Positions 8,968 to 16,036 of a DNA stretch of 38,935 nt are shown in pieces. The stretch lies in the NCBI GenBank assembly GCA_023430565.1, contig JAEZAD010000017.1, positions 1 to 38,935 of the forward strand, written 5' to 3'. The stretch's first letter is position 1. Each line of letters starts with the position of its first letter. The position numbers and the translations under genes were made by a program. Under the pieces are notes generated by a model that was given only the letters and a program-made list of their open reading frames with translations, made no database searches and had not been told where the DNA came from. Source of the stretch: Verrucomicrobiota bacterium. GTDB taxonomy: Bacteria > Verrucomicrobiota > Verrucomicrobiia > Opitutales > Opitutaceae.

Positions 8968-9471
8968 GTGCCTCATTCCCGTCGCGCGACCTCGCCCTGG
9001 TTCGTCATCCGCCACTCCGCGATTCACGGTCGCGGCGCCTACGCCCGCGTCGAAATTCCGGAAGGCACCCGCATCGTCGAATACGTCGGCGAAAAAATCA
9101 CCAAGGCCGAGTCGCAGCGCCGCGAGCAACAACGGCTCGCGCGTCTCGCGTCGGGCCGCGACGGCTGCGTTTACATTTGGGACCTCAACGCCCGCCACGA
9201 TCTCGACGGCCGCCAAACCCGCAACGTCGCCCGCCTCATCAACCATTCCTGCGCGCCGAATTGCCGCGCCGAGACGATCCGCGGCCGCGTCTGGATCATC
9301 GCCGCGCGTGACATCGTCCGCGGCGAAGAACTCACCTACGATTACGGTTTTCCGTTCGCCGAATGGCCGAACCACCCCTGCCGTTGCGGCACCGTCGGCT
9401 GCGTGGGCTTCATCGTCAATCAACCCCAGCGCTGGCGCGTCCGTCGCCTCCTCAAAGCCAAACGCGCCTGA
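8968..9471 (+). CDS. SET-domain protein-lysine methyltransferase with post-SET zinc site
   Basis: 167 residues, a nearly bare SET domain. SET enzymes methylate lysine using S-adenosylmethionine. Visible motifs: HGRGAYA (20-26) for AdoMet contact, the signature RLINHSCAPNC (89-99), GEELTYDYG (119-127) with the catalytic tyrosine pair, and a post-SET cluster CxCxxxxC (C138, C140, C145). With C95 of NHSC this supplies the four ligands of the zinc that closes the substrate channel in eukaryotic SET enzymes such as DIM-5. The tail is basic (RWRVRRLLKAKRA), which could contact nucleic acid or an acidic partner. No signal peptide, so cytoplasmic. Divergent from rapA. Substrate unknown; a DNA-binding or ribosomal protein is plausible. 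Confidence 0.85.
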   Translation: MPHSRRATSPWFVIRHSAIHGRGAYARVEIPEGTRIVEYVGEKITKAESQRREQQRLARLASGRDGCVYIWDLNARHDLDGRQTRNVARLINHSCAPNCRAETIRGRVWIIAARDIVRGEELTYDYGFPFAEWPNHPCRCGTVGCVGFIVNQPQRWRVRRLLKAKRA

Positions 9472-9483
9472 TCCCCGCCCTCG

Positions 9484-9921
9484 CTACCGCGAGCGATTGA
9501 TCAGTTCCTGACACTCCTCGGGCTGTGCGACCCGTAGCCGCAGCGTTCTCCCGTGTAGCGGCACGATCACGACTCCATCGACCAGCGCCGCCTCCGCCGC
9601 TTCACGCAACGGAAACTCGCGATCGCGCACCACCCGATGCTCCACGATCGCACCGGGCCGCACGGTGTAGGCCGCCACGCTGCACAGCACCCAGCCCAGC
9701 GCACCCAGTGGCAAAACCGTCGCCAGCCCCATCAACGCCAGCACCGCCCACACATTCGCCGCGCCACCCCCGGCCGACACGGCGACGAACTGCACGAGGC
9801 TCCAATAGCCCACGGGCGGGATCACCAGCGCCAGCCACCAGGACCGGCCGCTCAACTTGGCATCAAATGAGCGCACGTCTCCATAGTCTCCCGGGCCCAA
9901 ACCGGGTTCCGCACGTCGCAC
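9484..9921 (-). CDS. Small membrane protein, unknown function (two helices plus soluble C-terminal strand-rich domain)
   Basis: 145 residues from a GTG at 9921. It has a short soluble N-terminus, two hydrophobic segments (about 28-48 and 57-85), then VRPGAIVEHRVVRDREFPLREAA and a C-terminal VVIVPLHGRTLRLRV segment that looks like beta strands. This resembles small bacterial PH-like (bPH2/YdbT-type) membrane proteins in outline but I cannot assign it. The start is uncertain: no SD, and an internal GTG about 15 codons in is possible. It converges on the SET gene with a 12-base gap and is divergent from doxX. Confidence 0.55.
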   Translation of the reverse strand: MRRAEPGLGPGDYGDVRSFDAKLSGRSWWLALVIPPVGYWSLVQFVAVSAGGGAANVWAVLALMGLATVLPLGALGWVLCSVAAYTVRPGAIVEHRVVRDREFPLREAAEAALVDGVVIVPLHGRTLRLRVAQPEECQELINRSR

Positions 9922-9998
9922 ACCGCTCTTTCTGTCCTCATTGGCGCGCGAGTTGACCGGCGTGAACGACCCGTTATGCGAGATCTGCTTTCTTCCCC

Positions 9999-10418
9999 AT
10001 GCCCCTGCTGCGCGATTTGTCCTCCGGCCGATTTTCCCGCTTCGCCCCGCTTATTCTTCGCGTGCCGGTCGGCTTGCATCTGATCCATGGCACGATGGAC
10101 AACGTGTTCTCCTGGGCGCGCATGCTCGAGTTCCGCGACTTCCTCGCCGAGCACGGTTTCCCCCTTCCGCTCGTCTGCGCCCTCGTTTCGGTCGCCGCCC
10201 AATTCATCTGCGGCTTTCTCTTCATTGTAGGTTATCGCACCCGGGCAGCCGCCGCCGTGATGGTGTTCAACTTTCTCGTGGCGATCTTCGCCGTTCACGT
10301 TGCCCACGGTCGTCCCTATCCCGCGACGTTCCCGGCCATCTTCATGCTCGCCGCCTCGCTGAGCTTGCTCGTCAGCGGCCCCGGCGCGCTCGCCTTCGAC
10401 CGCTCCGGCTCTCGCTGA
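9999..10418 (+). CDS. DoxX-family membrane protein
   Basis: 139 residues with four hydrophobic helices. The RVPVGLHLIHGTMDNV first helix, the acidic ARMLEFRDFLAEHGFPLP loop, the CGFLFIVGYRTRAAAAVMVFNF helix and the HGRPYPATFPAIFMLAASLSLLVSGPGALAFDR ending are the DoxX/SURF4-like pattern. Members are linked to thiol or oxidative-stress defence or to thiosulfate:quinone oxidoreductase, but the function of this subgroup is unsettled. No SD. A hairpin lies five bases after the stop. Confidence 0.8.
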   Translation: MPLLRDLSSGRFSRFAPLILRVPVGLHLIHGTMDNVFSWARMLEFRDFLAEHGFPLPLVCALVSVAAQFICGFLFIVGYRTRAAAAVMVFNFLVAIFAVHVAHGRPYPATFPAIFMLAASLSLLVSGPGALAFDRSGSR

Positions 10419-10422
10419 TCCC

Positions 10423-10443
10423 GCCGGTTTTCCGGAAATCGGC
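10423..10443 (+). terminator. Hairpin after doxX, possible weak terminator
   Basis: GCCGGTTT pairs with AAATCGGC (one G.U pair) around a five-base loop, starting five bases after the doxX stop. No T-tract follows, so it may be a 3' RNA-stabilising hairpin rather than a true intrinsic terminator. Confidence 0.35.
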
Positions 10444-10560
10444 GCGGGGGGGAGCGACACTTGTCCGGCGCGTGCCTCACCGTTCGTCGAAGGGGGTGCA
10501 GCCGTTCACCGCCCACGCTCCTGACAGAACGTCGTCGCAGCCGGCTGCTATCGTTTCCCG

Positions 10561-10641
10561 ATGCTCGCCGTGATTATCATCCTCGCCGCACTCACCTGCC
10601 TCGTCGTGCTCGACGCGAGCACCGAAAAACCGGGCGAATGA
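10561..10641 (+). CDS. 26-residue single-helix membrane peptide (paralogue of the 21.1-kb peptide)
   Basis: ATG at 10561 to TGA at 10639-10641. The peptide starts M-L-A-V-I-I-I-L-A-A-L, stays hydrophobic to residue 17, then reads D18-A-S-T-E-K-P-G-E: one transmembrane helix with a short acidic tail. Taken alone it would not be callable (no SD). What supports it is the second peptide at 21055-21132, which has the same size and the same pattern (M-[LI]-A-[VI]-I-x-[IL]-L-A-A-L, L14, V15, D18): ten identical positions in the first 20 without gaps. It lies 18 bases from the convergent aspC stop and about 140 bases after doxX. Function unknown. Confidence 0.5.
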   Translation: MLAVIIILAALTCLVVLDASTEKPGE

Positions 10642-10659
10642 TCGGCTCTGCCCCCGCCG

Positions 10660-11853
10660 TCACTTCTTCAGCGTCGCACAGAACCGCGCGAGGCGTTCGA
10701 CGCCCTTCTTGATGATCTCGTCGCTCGTCGCGTAGCTCAGCCGCAGATAGCCTTCCGCGCCGAACGCGCTGCCCGGCACCGCCGCGACCTTTTCCTGCTC
10801 GAGCAGCCGCGTGCAGAAATCCGTGTCCTTGAGCCCGAAGCTCGAAATGTTCGGGAAAAGATAAAACGCCCCTTCCGCGAGCAAACACGTGACGCCGGGA
10901 ATCTTGTTCAGCTCCGCATGCAGGAACTTCCGGCGGCGATCGAACGCCACCATCATCTTCGCCAACGCCGCCGCCGTCTTCTCCTTTTCCTTCAGCGCTG
11001 CGAGCGCGCCGTATTGGCCAAACGTCGTCACGTTCGAGCTCATCTGGCTCTGCAGCTCGGCAATCGCCTTCGCGATCGGCAGGGGCGCGATGGTCGTGCC
11101 GATGCGCCAGCCGGTCATCGCATACGTCTTCGAGAAACCGGCGACCGTGATCGTGCGCGCCTTCGCTTCTTCGCTGAGCATCGCCACGCAGGTCGGCTTC
11201 GCGCCGTCGTAAACGAGGTGCTCATACATCTCATCCGAGAGGATGTAGAGATTGTGCTTCACGGCCACGGCCACGATGGCCTCCAACTCCGCGCGGCTGT
11301 AGACCGCGCCCGTCGGATTCGAGGGCGAGTTGAGAATCAGCAGCTTGGTCTTCGGCGTGATCGCCGCTTCAAGCATCGCCGGCGTCAGACGGAAGCCCGT
11401 CTTGTCGTCCGCCAGCACGAATTTCGGCGTCGCGCCGGCGAGCTTCACCATCTCCGGATAACTCACCCAATACGGCGCCGGCACGATCACTTCATCGCCG
11501 GGCGAACACGTCGCGAGCACGCCGAGGTAGCAGTTGAATTTTCCGCCGGGCGAAACGATCACCTGCTCGGGCGTGATCGTGAAACCATACTCGGCCGCAT
11601 ACCGTTCGACGATGGCCTTGCGGAGTTCGATGATGCCCGGCGTCGGCGCATACTTCGTCTTGCCCGCCTTCAACGCCGCGATCGCCGCATCCTTGATGTG
11701 CTCCGGCGTGTCGAAGTCCGGTTCGCCGGCCGCAAACCCGCACACATCTTCGCCGGCGGCCTGCAGCGCTTTCGCCTTCGCATCGATGGCAAGAGTCGGC
11801 GACGGAGCGACGTTACGGGCCCAGACAGACAGCGGCGAAGGTGAGGTGGACAT
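10660..11853 (-). CDS. aspC: Class I pyridoxal-phosphate aminotransferase, probably aspartate aminotransferase
   Basis: 397 residues from the ATG at 11853. It moves an amino group between aspartate (or another amino acid) and 2-oxoglutarate. PLP site: Schiff-base K242 in GFSKTYAMTGWRIG, D207 (SDEMYEHLVYD), N179 (NSPSNPTG) and R250; the EPDFDTPEHIK block is typical of the subgroup-Ib aspartate/prephenate aminotransferases. The frame is open to 11916, but that extension would translate through the intrinsic terminator at 11873-11909, and the family begins at about this point, so I take the shorter start. The 11-kb neighbours give no pathway clue. Confidence 0.9.
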   Translation of the reverse strand: MSTSPSPLSVWARNVAPSPTLAIDAKAKALQAAGEDVCGFAAGEPDFDTPEHIKDAAIAALKAGKTKYAPTPGIIELRKAIVERYAAEYGFTITPEQVIVSPGGKFNCYLGVLATCSPGDEVIVPAPYWVSYPEMVKLAGATPKFVLADDKTGFRLTPAMLEAAITPKTKLLILNSPSNPTGAVYSRAELEAIVAVAVKHNLYILSDEMYEHLVYDGAKPTCVAMLSEEAKARTITVAGFSKTYAMTGWRIGTTIAPLPIAKAIAELQSQMSSNVTTFGQYGALAALKEKEKTAAALAKMMVAFDRRRKFLHAELNKIPGVTCLLAEGAFYLFPNISSFGLKDTDFCTRLLEQEKVAAVPGSAFGAEGYLRLSYATSDEIIKKGVERLARFCATLKK

Positions 11854-11872
11854 GAGCGTAGAGAGTCCGCCT

Positions 11873-11909
11873 AAAAACAAAACGCGCCGGGCAAATGCAA
11901 GCCCGGCGC
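11873..11909 (-). terminator. Intrinsic terminator of the RHH gene
   Basis: A perfect 9-bp stem (GCGCCGGGC at 11884-11892 with GCCCGGCGC at 11901-11909, 8-base loop) is followed on the minus strand by GTTTTGTTTTT. It lies between the RHH gene stop and the aspC start, so it ends the RHH transcript and isolates aspC. Confidence 0.85.
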
Positions 11910-11953
11910 CTGTCAACTGTCGCGCATTCTCGCGGTCACAGACCGCGCCGCGC

Positions 11954-12262
11954 TTATTTCTTCTTCGCCGGCTTCGCCGCGAGATTCTCGACCGCGAGGC
12001 GCAGCAATTCGCCGACGCTCGTGTCTTTCTTCTTCGCGTAGCGTTTCAACATCGCGCGCTGCTCGTTCGTGATGCGCACCGAAATTTGGCGGTGCGGCAC
12101 GGAGACGGGAACGCAGCGATCGAAATCGAATTTGTCCATCGCAAGCCGGACGACTTCGCTCGCGGAGCGAAGACCGTGACCGTTGCGGAGAGTCTTGATT
12201 TTTGCGATGAGCGCGCTGGGGAGATCGAACGTGAGCGGAGCGGAGCTTTTCTTGGAGGCCAT
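11954..12262 (-). CDS. Tandem ribbon-helix-helix DNA-binding protein
   Basis: 102 residues containing two ribbon-helix-helix units in one chain. Unit 1 is residues 10-45: strand PLTFDLP, helix ALIAKIKTLRNG, turn, helix SASEVVRLAMDKF. Unit 2 is residues 59-95: strand QISVRIT, helix NEQRAMLKRYAKKK, turn, helix SVGELLRLAVENL. RHH proteins normally dimerise to make one DNA-binding unit, so a tandem chain could bind as a pseudo-dimer or, as a dimer, cover a longer operator. Both tails are lysine-rich (MASKKSS, AKPAKKK). No toxin gene is adjacent, so an antitoxin role is not supported. It ends in the terminator at 11873-11909. Confidence 0.75.
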   Translation of the reverse strand: MASKKSSAPLTFDLPSALIAKIKTLRNGHGLRSASEVVRLAMDKFDFDRCVPVSVPHRQISVRITNEQRAMLKRYAKKKDTSVGELLRLAVENLAAKPAKKK

Positions 12263-12375
12263 ATGGAAAGCAAAGGTTGAAGTTGGCGGGAGCCTTCAGG
12301 ACACACGGTCTGGCGCTCCGGGCAACGTTATTTTTCGGATACCGCGTCCTTGAAATTCCCCTACCGGGCCGGCCG

Positions 12376-12402
12376 CCCCCCTCCGCCACCCCCGCCCACC
12401 CC
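12376..12402 (-). other. Potential G-quadruplex motif
   Basis: On the minus strand four G-runs of 4, 3, 5 and 6 are separated by loops of 1, 1 and 7 bases, meeting the G3+N1-7 rule. It starts about ten bases after the stop of the LolA-like gene and precedes the RHH gene on the same strand, where it could act as a transcript end or pause. Confidence 0.4.
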
Positions 12403-12411
12403 TAAATTTGC

Positions 12412-13314
12412 TCACGGATCGATCCGCACGAGGTCGCCGGCCGGCGGGGCCTGGATCTCGGTGCCGAGCTGGCCCGGCTCGAAAACAATGCGCGAAAAAT
12501 CGAGGCCAAGCCCCGCCGCCACGACACTGAAACGGGTCTTGTTGCGCGTGGTTTCGTCCCGCACGTCGATGGTCTTAACGATCCACTGCTCGTCGACTTT
12601 CTTGAGGTCGATCACCGAAAGGGTCTTCAAGACCTTCGCGTCCCCGTCCAGCAGCTCCGTCTGCACCAGCGCATTGAACTGCGTATCCAGATGCACCCGC
12701 ACCCCCGCCAGTTTTGGATATTTCGTCGCAAACGCCGCCGGGGGCCTAAGCACCAGCACGTGCGCCGGCCGCCCCCGAAAACGCGCCACGCCTTCGTAGG
12801 TGAACTCGTCCCAGAACAGAAACGGCATCTGCAGATCGAAAGCCGTCAGGTCTGCGTTCGGCACGAGCGGCTCGAACAGCGAACCGACCCCCAAGACGGC
12901 CACGCTGCCGCCGGCATCCCAGCGCCAGACCGCCGACTGGCGCCCGTTTTGAATCAAAAGCCGCCGCTCCGCCGACACCTGCCCCGCCGGCGGCGGCAGT
13001 TGCAAACTCACCCGGGAGATCGCCCCGGTCGCATTTCGACTCCCCCAAAGACGCCCGCCGATCGTGCTTTCGGCTCCGCGGCGCGGCATCACCCGCAGCT
13101 GGAATTCCAAAAAATAATCGCCCGCGATCCCCAGTCGACGCATCTGCTCCAACGCGGCGCGCCCCTCCTCCGGGTCGGGTTTGCCCGTTTGTAGAAGCGG
13201 TGGCGCCGCGGGCCGCGATACCGCCCCGATGACCGCGCTGCCCACGCAGAGCAACGCGCCCACAAAAAACGCCCGCCAAGCGAGGGCGGGCGCTGTTGAA
13301 AAACCGATCATCAT
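12412..13314 (-). CDS. LolA-like outer-membrane lipoprotein-sorting protein
   Basis: 300 residues with an N-terminal signal peptide or anchor (R14 then AFFVGALLCVGSAVIGAV to about residue 32). The mature part is predicted mostly beta, with GDYFLEFQLRVMPRRGAESTIGGRLWGS, FLFWDEFTYEGVARFRGRPAHVLVLRPP and VRDETTRNKTRFSVV, resembling the LolA_like periplasmic proteins of about 250 residues that bind acyl chains. Predicted role: periplasmic lipid or lipoprotein carrier. The ATG at 13314 begins six bases after the secG stop. An intrinsic terminator lies inside codons 8-17, so expression beyond it depends on readthrough unless a later start such as the GTG at 13263 is used. Confidence 0.65.
   Translation of the reverse strand: MMIGFSTAPALAWRAFFVGALLCVGSAVIGAVSRPAAPPLLQTGKPDPEEGRAALEQMRRLGIAGDYFLEFQLRVMPRRGAESTIGGRLWGSRNATGAISRVSLQLPPPAGQVSAERRLLIQNGRQSAVWRWDAGGSVAVLGVGSLFEPLVPNADLTAFDLQMPFLFWDEFTYEGVARFRGRPAHVLVLRPPAAFATKYPKLAGVRVHLDTQFNALVQTELLDGDAKVLKTLSVIDLKKVDEQWIVKTIDVRDETTRNKTRFSVVAAGLGLDFSRIVFEPGQLGTEIQAPPAGDLVRIDP
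13264..13292 (-). terminator. Intrinsic terminator inside the 5' coding region of the LolA-like gene
   Basis: An 8-bp perfect stem (GGCGGGCG at 13285-13292 with CGCCCGCC at 13270-13277, 7-base loop) is followed on the minus strand by six T (13269-13264). It is the cleanest hairpin-plus-T structure in the window. It lies about 30 bases after the secG stop, so it can end the secG transcript or attenuate the next gene. Confidence 0.8.
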
Positions 13315-13320
13315 CCGAAA

Positions 13321-13722
13321 CTACTTGCCCGCCTCGGCAGGGGCGTTTTCGACCGGCGCCGGAGCCGGGGTGGCGGTCGCATCCGCCGGAGTGGAGGTCG
13401 TCGGCGCGGGCGGCAAAGAGGGTTGCACCGCAGGAGCCGTGATCGTCGGCAGCGCATCGCCGGCCGCGGCGGCCTGGGTCCGCTGGTGGATTCGCCCGAG
13501 ATAAAGCGCGAAGGCCAGCACGAAGAACGCGATCGAGAAATTGATCGTCAGCTTGCTCAACACGTTACCGGTATCGGCGCCAAAGGTCGCCTCCGCCATC
13601 CCGCCGCCCAGCGCGGCGCCCATCCCGCCATCGTTCTTGGCCTTTTGCGCGAGCACCAGCAGCACCAGGAAAACCGAAATGACGATCAGCAGGAACGTCA
13701 GAATACCGAGGAGAATGTTCAT
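13321..13722 (-). CDS. secG: Preprotein translocase subunit SecG
   Basis: 133 residues; E. coli SecG has 110. SecG is the accessory subunit of the SecYEG channel in the inner membrane and eases protein export. Two hydrophobic helices (about 3-25 and 58-79) flank the SecG signature QKAKNDGGMGAALGGG.AEATFGADTGNVLSKLT (residues 26-58). After helix two there is a tail of about 45 residues rich in Ala, Pro and Thr, longer than in E. coli. The start ATG at 13722 lacks an SD. Confidence 0.93.
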   Translation of the reverse strand: MNILLGILTFLLIVISVFLVLLVLAQKAKNDGGMGAALGGGMAEATFGADTGNVLSKLTINFSIAFFVLAFALYLGRIHQRTQAAAAGDALPTITAPAVQPSLPPAPTTSTPADATATPAPAPVENAPAEAGK

Positions 13723-13785
13723 GGAAGGGGCAAAAGCATCAGTCGGGCACCCCCTTTGTCAATGCGCCACTCGGTCCTGAAACAA

Positions 13786-13813
13786 CGAAGCCCGACCGGG
13801 CGGTCGGGCTTCG
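13786..13813 (-). terminator. Intrinsic terminator of tkt
   Basis: A perfect 12-bp stem (CGAAGCCCGACC with GGTCGGGCTTCG, 4-base loop) lies about 40 bases after the tkt stop, followed on the minus strand by TTGTTTC. It separates tkt from secG. The short T-tract is imperfect, but the stem is very strong. Confidence 0.75.
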
Positions 13814-13854
13814 AAAAGTGCCACGGGCCTCGGCCCGCGCGTGAAATTCGCGGC

Positions 13855-15843
13855 TTACAGCGACTGCGCCGCCGCCACCACCGCTTCGACCGTCAGGCCG
13901 AGTTCCTTGAACACCACCGGTGCCGGCGCGCTCAGTCCGAAACGGTCGATGCCGACGACCTTGCCATCGAGACCGACATATTTGTGCCAGAGGCCGGTCA
14001 CACCCGCTTCGACGGCGATGCGCTTGCGGCACGACGCCGGCAGCACGCTCTCCCGATATTCCGCCGGCTGACGGTCGAAACGGAAGAACGACGGCATCGA
14101 CACCACCCGCACGCCGGCGCCGAGCTGCTTCGCCGCCGCGATCGCAAGCTGCAGTTCGCTGCCGCTCGACAAGAGGATATGCGTGAGCTCCGCCGTCTCT
14201 CGCAAAGCGATGTAGCCGCCCTTCAACACGCCCGTGCGGCGAAGCTGCACGTCGATATCGGTCAGTTGCGGCAAAGTCTGGCGCGTGAGCGCGAGCAGCG
14301 TCGGGCCGTCCATGCGCTCCAGCGCGGCAGCGAACGCGCCGGCCGTTTCCTCCGGATCCGCCGGGCGGATCACGTCGAGATTCGGAATCACGCGCAACCC
14401 GCTCACGGTCTCGACCGGCTGGTGCGTCGGGCCGTCTTCGCCCACGCCGACCGAGTCGTGCGTATAGACATAAACCACCGGCAGCTTCGAGAGCGCGGCG
14501 AGGCGCATCGAGGGCCGCGAATAATCGGCAAACACGAGAAACGTCGCGACGCTCGGACGGAACAGCCCGTCGTAAGCGATCCCGTTGGCGATCGCCGCCA
14601 TGCCATGCTCCCGAATGCCGAAACGGATGTTGCGGCCCGCGCGATTGCTCGCGTCGAAATCCTTGTCCGCCGCGATGTAGTTCAGCGTCGAACCATACAG
14701 ATCCGCGCTGCCGCCGACGAGAAGCGGCAGCTCGGCCGCGACGGGCTGGAGGACGTCGCGACCCGCGGCGCGCGTGGCGAGCTTCGCATCGGCGGGAAAC
14801 GCCGGGATCTTTTCAAGCAGCGCGGCGGCACTCGGCGCGTTTTGCGCCGAATCGAGCAGCGCGGCCTTGTCGGGGTTCGCCTCGCGCCAGGCCTTGTAGG
14901 TCTTGTGCCACCGGTTGCACTGGCGGACGAGACGCGCCTTGTGGTCCGCGAAATAGGCGCGGACATCCTCGCTCACGTGAAAGTGCTCTTCCGCGGGAAG
15001 ACCGAGGCCCGCGCGCGCGGCGTCAGCGAACTTCGCGCCGCCTTCGCCGTGACCCTTCGCCGTGCCGGCCACTTCGGGAATGCCGCGGCCGATCTGAGTC
15101 TTCGCAATGATGAGCTGCGGTTTTCCGCTCTTCGTCTTCTTCGCCTTGTTGAATGCCTTCAGGAAGGCCGCCATGTCGTGCCCGTCGATCGTCTGCACGT
15201 CCCAGCCAATGGCCTTGAAACGCGCGGCGGCATTTTCGCTCTGCGTCTTCTCCGCCATCGCGTCGAGCGTCACGTCGTTCGCGTCGTAGATGAGGATCAG
15301 ATTGTCCAGCTTCTGATGGCCCGCGAAGGACACCGCCTCCATCGCCACGCCTTCCTGCATGCAACCGTCGCCGGCGAGACACACGACATGGTAGTCGAAA
15401 ATCGGATGCTCCGCCGTGTTGAAACGCGCCGCCGCCATCTGGCCCGCGACCGCCATGCCGACCGCATTGCCCACGCCCTGGCCGAGCGGGCCGGTCGTGC
15501 ACTCGACGCCCGGCGTTTCATGAAACTCGGGATGCCCCGGCGTGATGCTGTTCAACGAGCGGAATTTCTTCACCTGCTCGAGCGGCACATCGTAGCCGCT
15601 GAGGTGAAGCCAGCCGTAGAGAAACATGCTGCCGTGACCGGCCGAGAGGATGAAGCGATCGCGGTTGATCCAGCGCGGACGCTCCGGGTTGTGCTGCAGC
15701 GCGTGCCCGAAGAGGACCGCGCCGACCTCGGCGGCGCCGAGGGGAAGTCCGAGGTGGCCCGAGGAGCACGCGTGGACCGCATCGATGGCGAGCCCGCGGG
15801 CTTGGTTCGCAGCTTTGGCGAGGAGAACAGTTTGAAGCGTCAT
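13855..15843 (-). CDS. tkt: Transketolase
   Basis: 662 residues, the usual length. A thiamine-diphosphate enzyme of the pentose phosphate pathway that moves two-carbon ketol units between sugar phosphates. Conserved features: SSGHLGLPLG (27-36) with H30, the ThDP/Mg motif GDGCMQEG through DAN (158-189), the central GIREHGMAAIANGIA with the cofactor-activating glutamate, and TYTHDSVGVGEDGPTHQPVE of the pyrimidine domain. The E. coli-like domain order (PP, Pyr, C-terminal) is intact. It has its own strong terminator downstream and a 193-base structured leader upstream, so it is probably a one-gene transcript or the end of manC-tkt. Confidence 0.95.
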   Translation of the reverse strand: MTLQTVLLAKAANQARGLAIDAVHACSSGHLGLPLGAAEVGAVLFGHALQHNPERPRWINRDRFILSAGHGSMFLYGWLHLSGYDVPLEQVKKFRSLNSITPGHPEFHETPGVECTTGPLGQGVGNAVGMAVAGQMAAARFNTAEHPIFDYHVVCLAGDGCMQEGVAMEAVSFAGHQKLDNLILIYDANDVTLDAMAEKTQSENAAARFKAIGWDVQTIDGHDMAAFLKAFNKAKKTKSGKPQLIIAKTQIGRGIPEVAGTAKGHGEGGAKFADAARAGLGLPAEEHFHVSEDVRAYFADHKARLVRQCNRWHKTYKAWREANPDKAALLDSAQNAPSAAALLEKIPAFPADAKLATRAAGRDVLQPVAAELPLLVGGSADLYGSTLNYIAADKDFDASNRAGRNIRFGIREHGMAAIANGIAYDGLFRPSVATFLVFADYSRPSMRLAALSKLPVVYVYTHDSVGVGEDGPTHQPVETVSGLRVIPNLDVIRPADPEETAGAFAAALERMDGPTLLALTRQTLPQLTDIDVQLRRTGVLKGGYIALRETAELTHILLSSGSELQLAIAAAKQLGAGVRVVSMPSFFRFDRQPAEYRESVLPASCRKRIAVEAGVTGLWHKYVGLDGKVVGIDRFGLSAPAPVVFKELGLTVEAVVAAAQSL

Positions 15844-15891
15844 GAGATAAGAAGGGTTAGGACTACGCCCCGCACCGCGGCGCGGGAAGGC

Positions 15892-16018
15892 AAAAATCCA
15901 CCTTGTGGCAGCGTTCGCCGCCGGGCAAATCGCTCACGCAGTCATCCTTTAGAACGGTGGCAGGTGGAACCCGACGTCTCGTGGGGTTTGAAACGCACCG
16001 ATCCGACCAGCCCGGCGG
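15892..16018 (-). promoter_or_regulatory. Candidate structured RNA leader of tkt (mutually exclusive stems and U-tract)
   Basis: In the 193-base gap between manC and tkt, read on the minus strand, two exact pairings interleave. Stem A pairs CCGCCGGGC (16018-16010) with GCCCGGCGG (15926-15918), 9 bp. Stem B pairs TCCACCT (15968-15962) with AGGTGGA (15903-15897), 7 bp, followed at once by TTTTT. The order A-B-A'-B' means they form a pseudoknot or exclude each other. The layout looks like an attenuator or riboswitch in which A blocks a terminator-like B, or like a free-standing small RNA ending at the U-tract. I cannot match it to a known family; SRP RNA, tmRNA and the TPP riboswitch motifs are absent. 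Confidence 0.4.
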
Positions 16019-16036
16019 GACGCAGGCATCCACCAC

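Noticed and set aside
11854..11916. N-terminal extension of the aminotransferase
   Set aside because: It would translate through the perfect terminator hairpin at 11884-11909 and its T-tract, and the family starts at 11853.
11954..12262. Antitoxin of a toxin-antitoxin pair
   Set aside because: RHH proteins often are antitoxins, but neither side has a toxin-like ORF; upstream is a LolA-like gene, downstream a terminator and aspC.
15892..16018. Assigning the tkt leader to 6S RNA, SRP RNA or the TPP riboswitch
   Set aside because: The required conserved blocks (SRP GGAAG loop, TPP CUGAGA and related, tmRNA tag) are not visible; I had no covariance model to test 6S.
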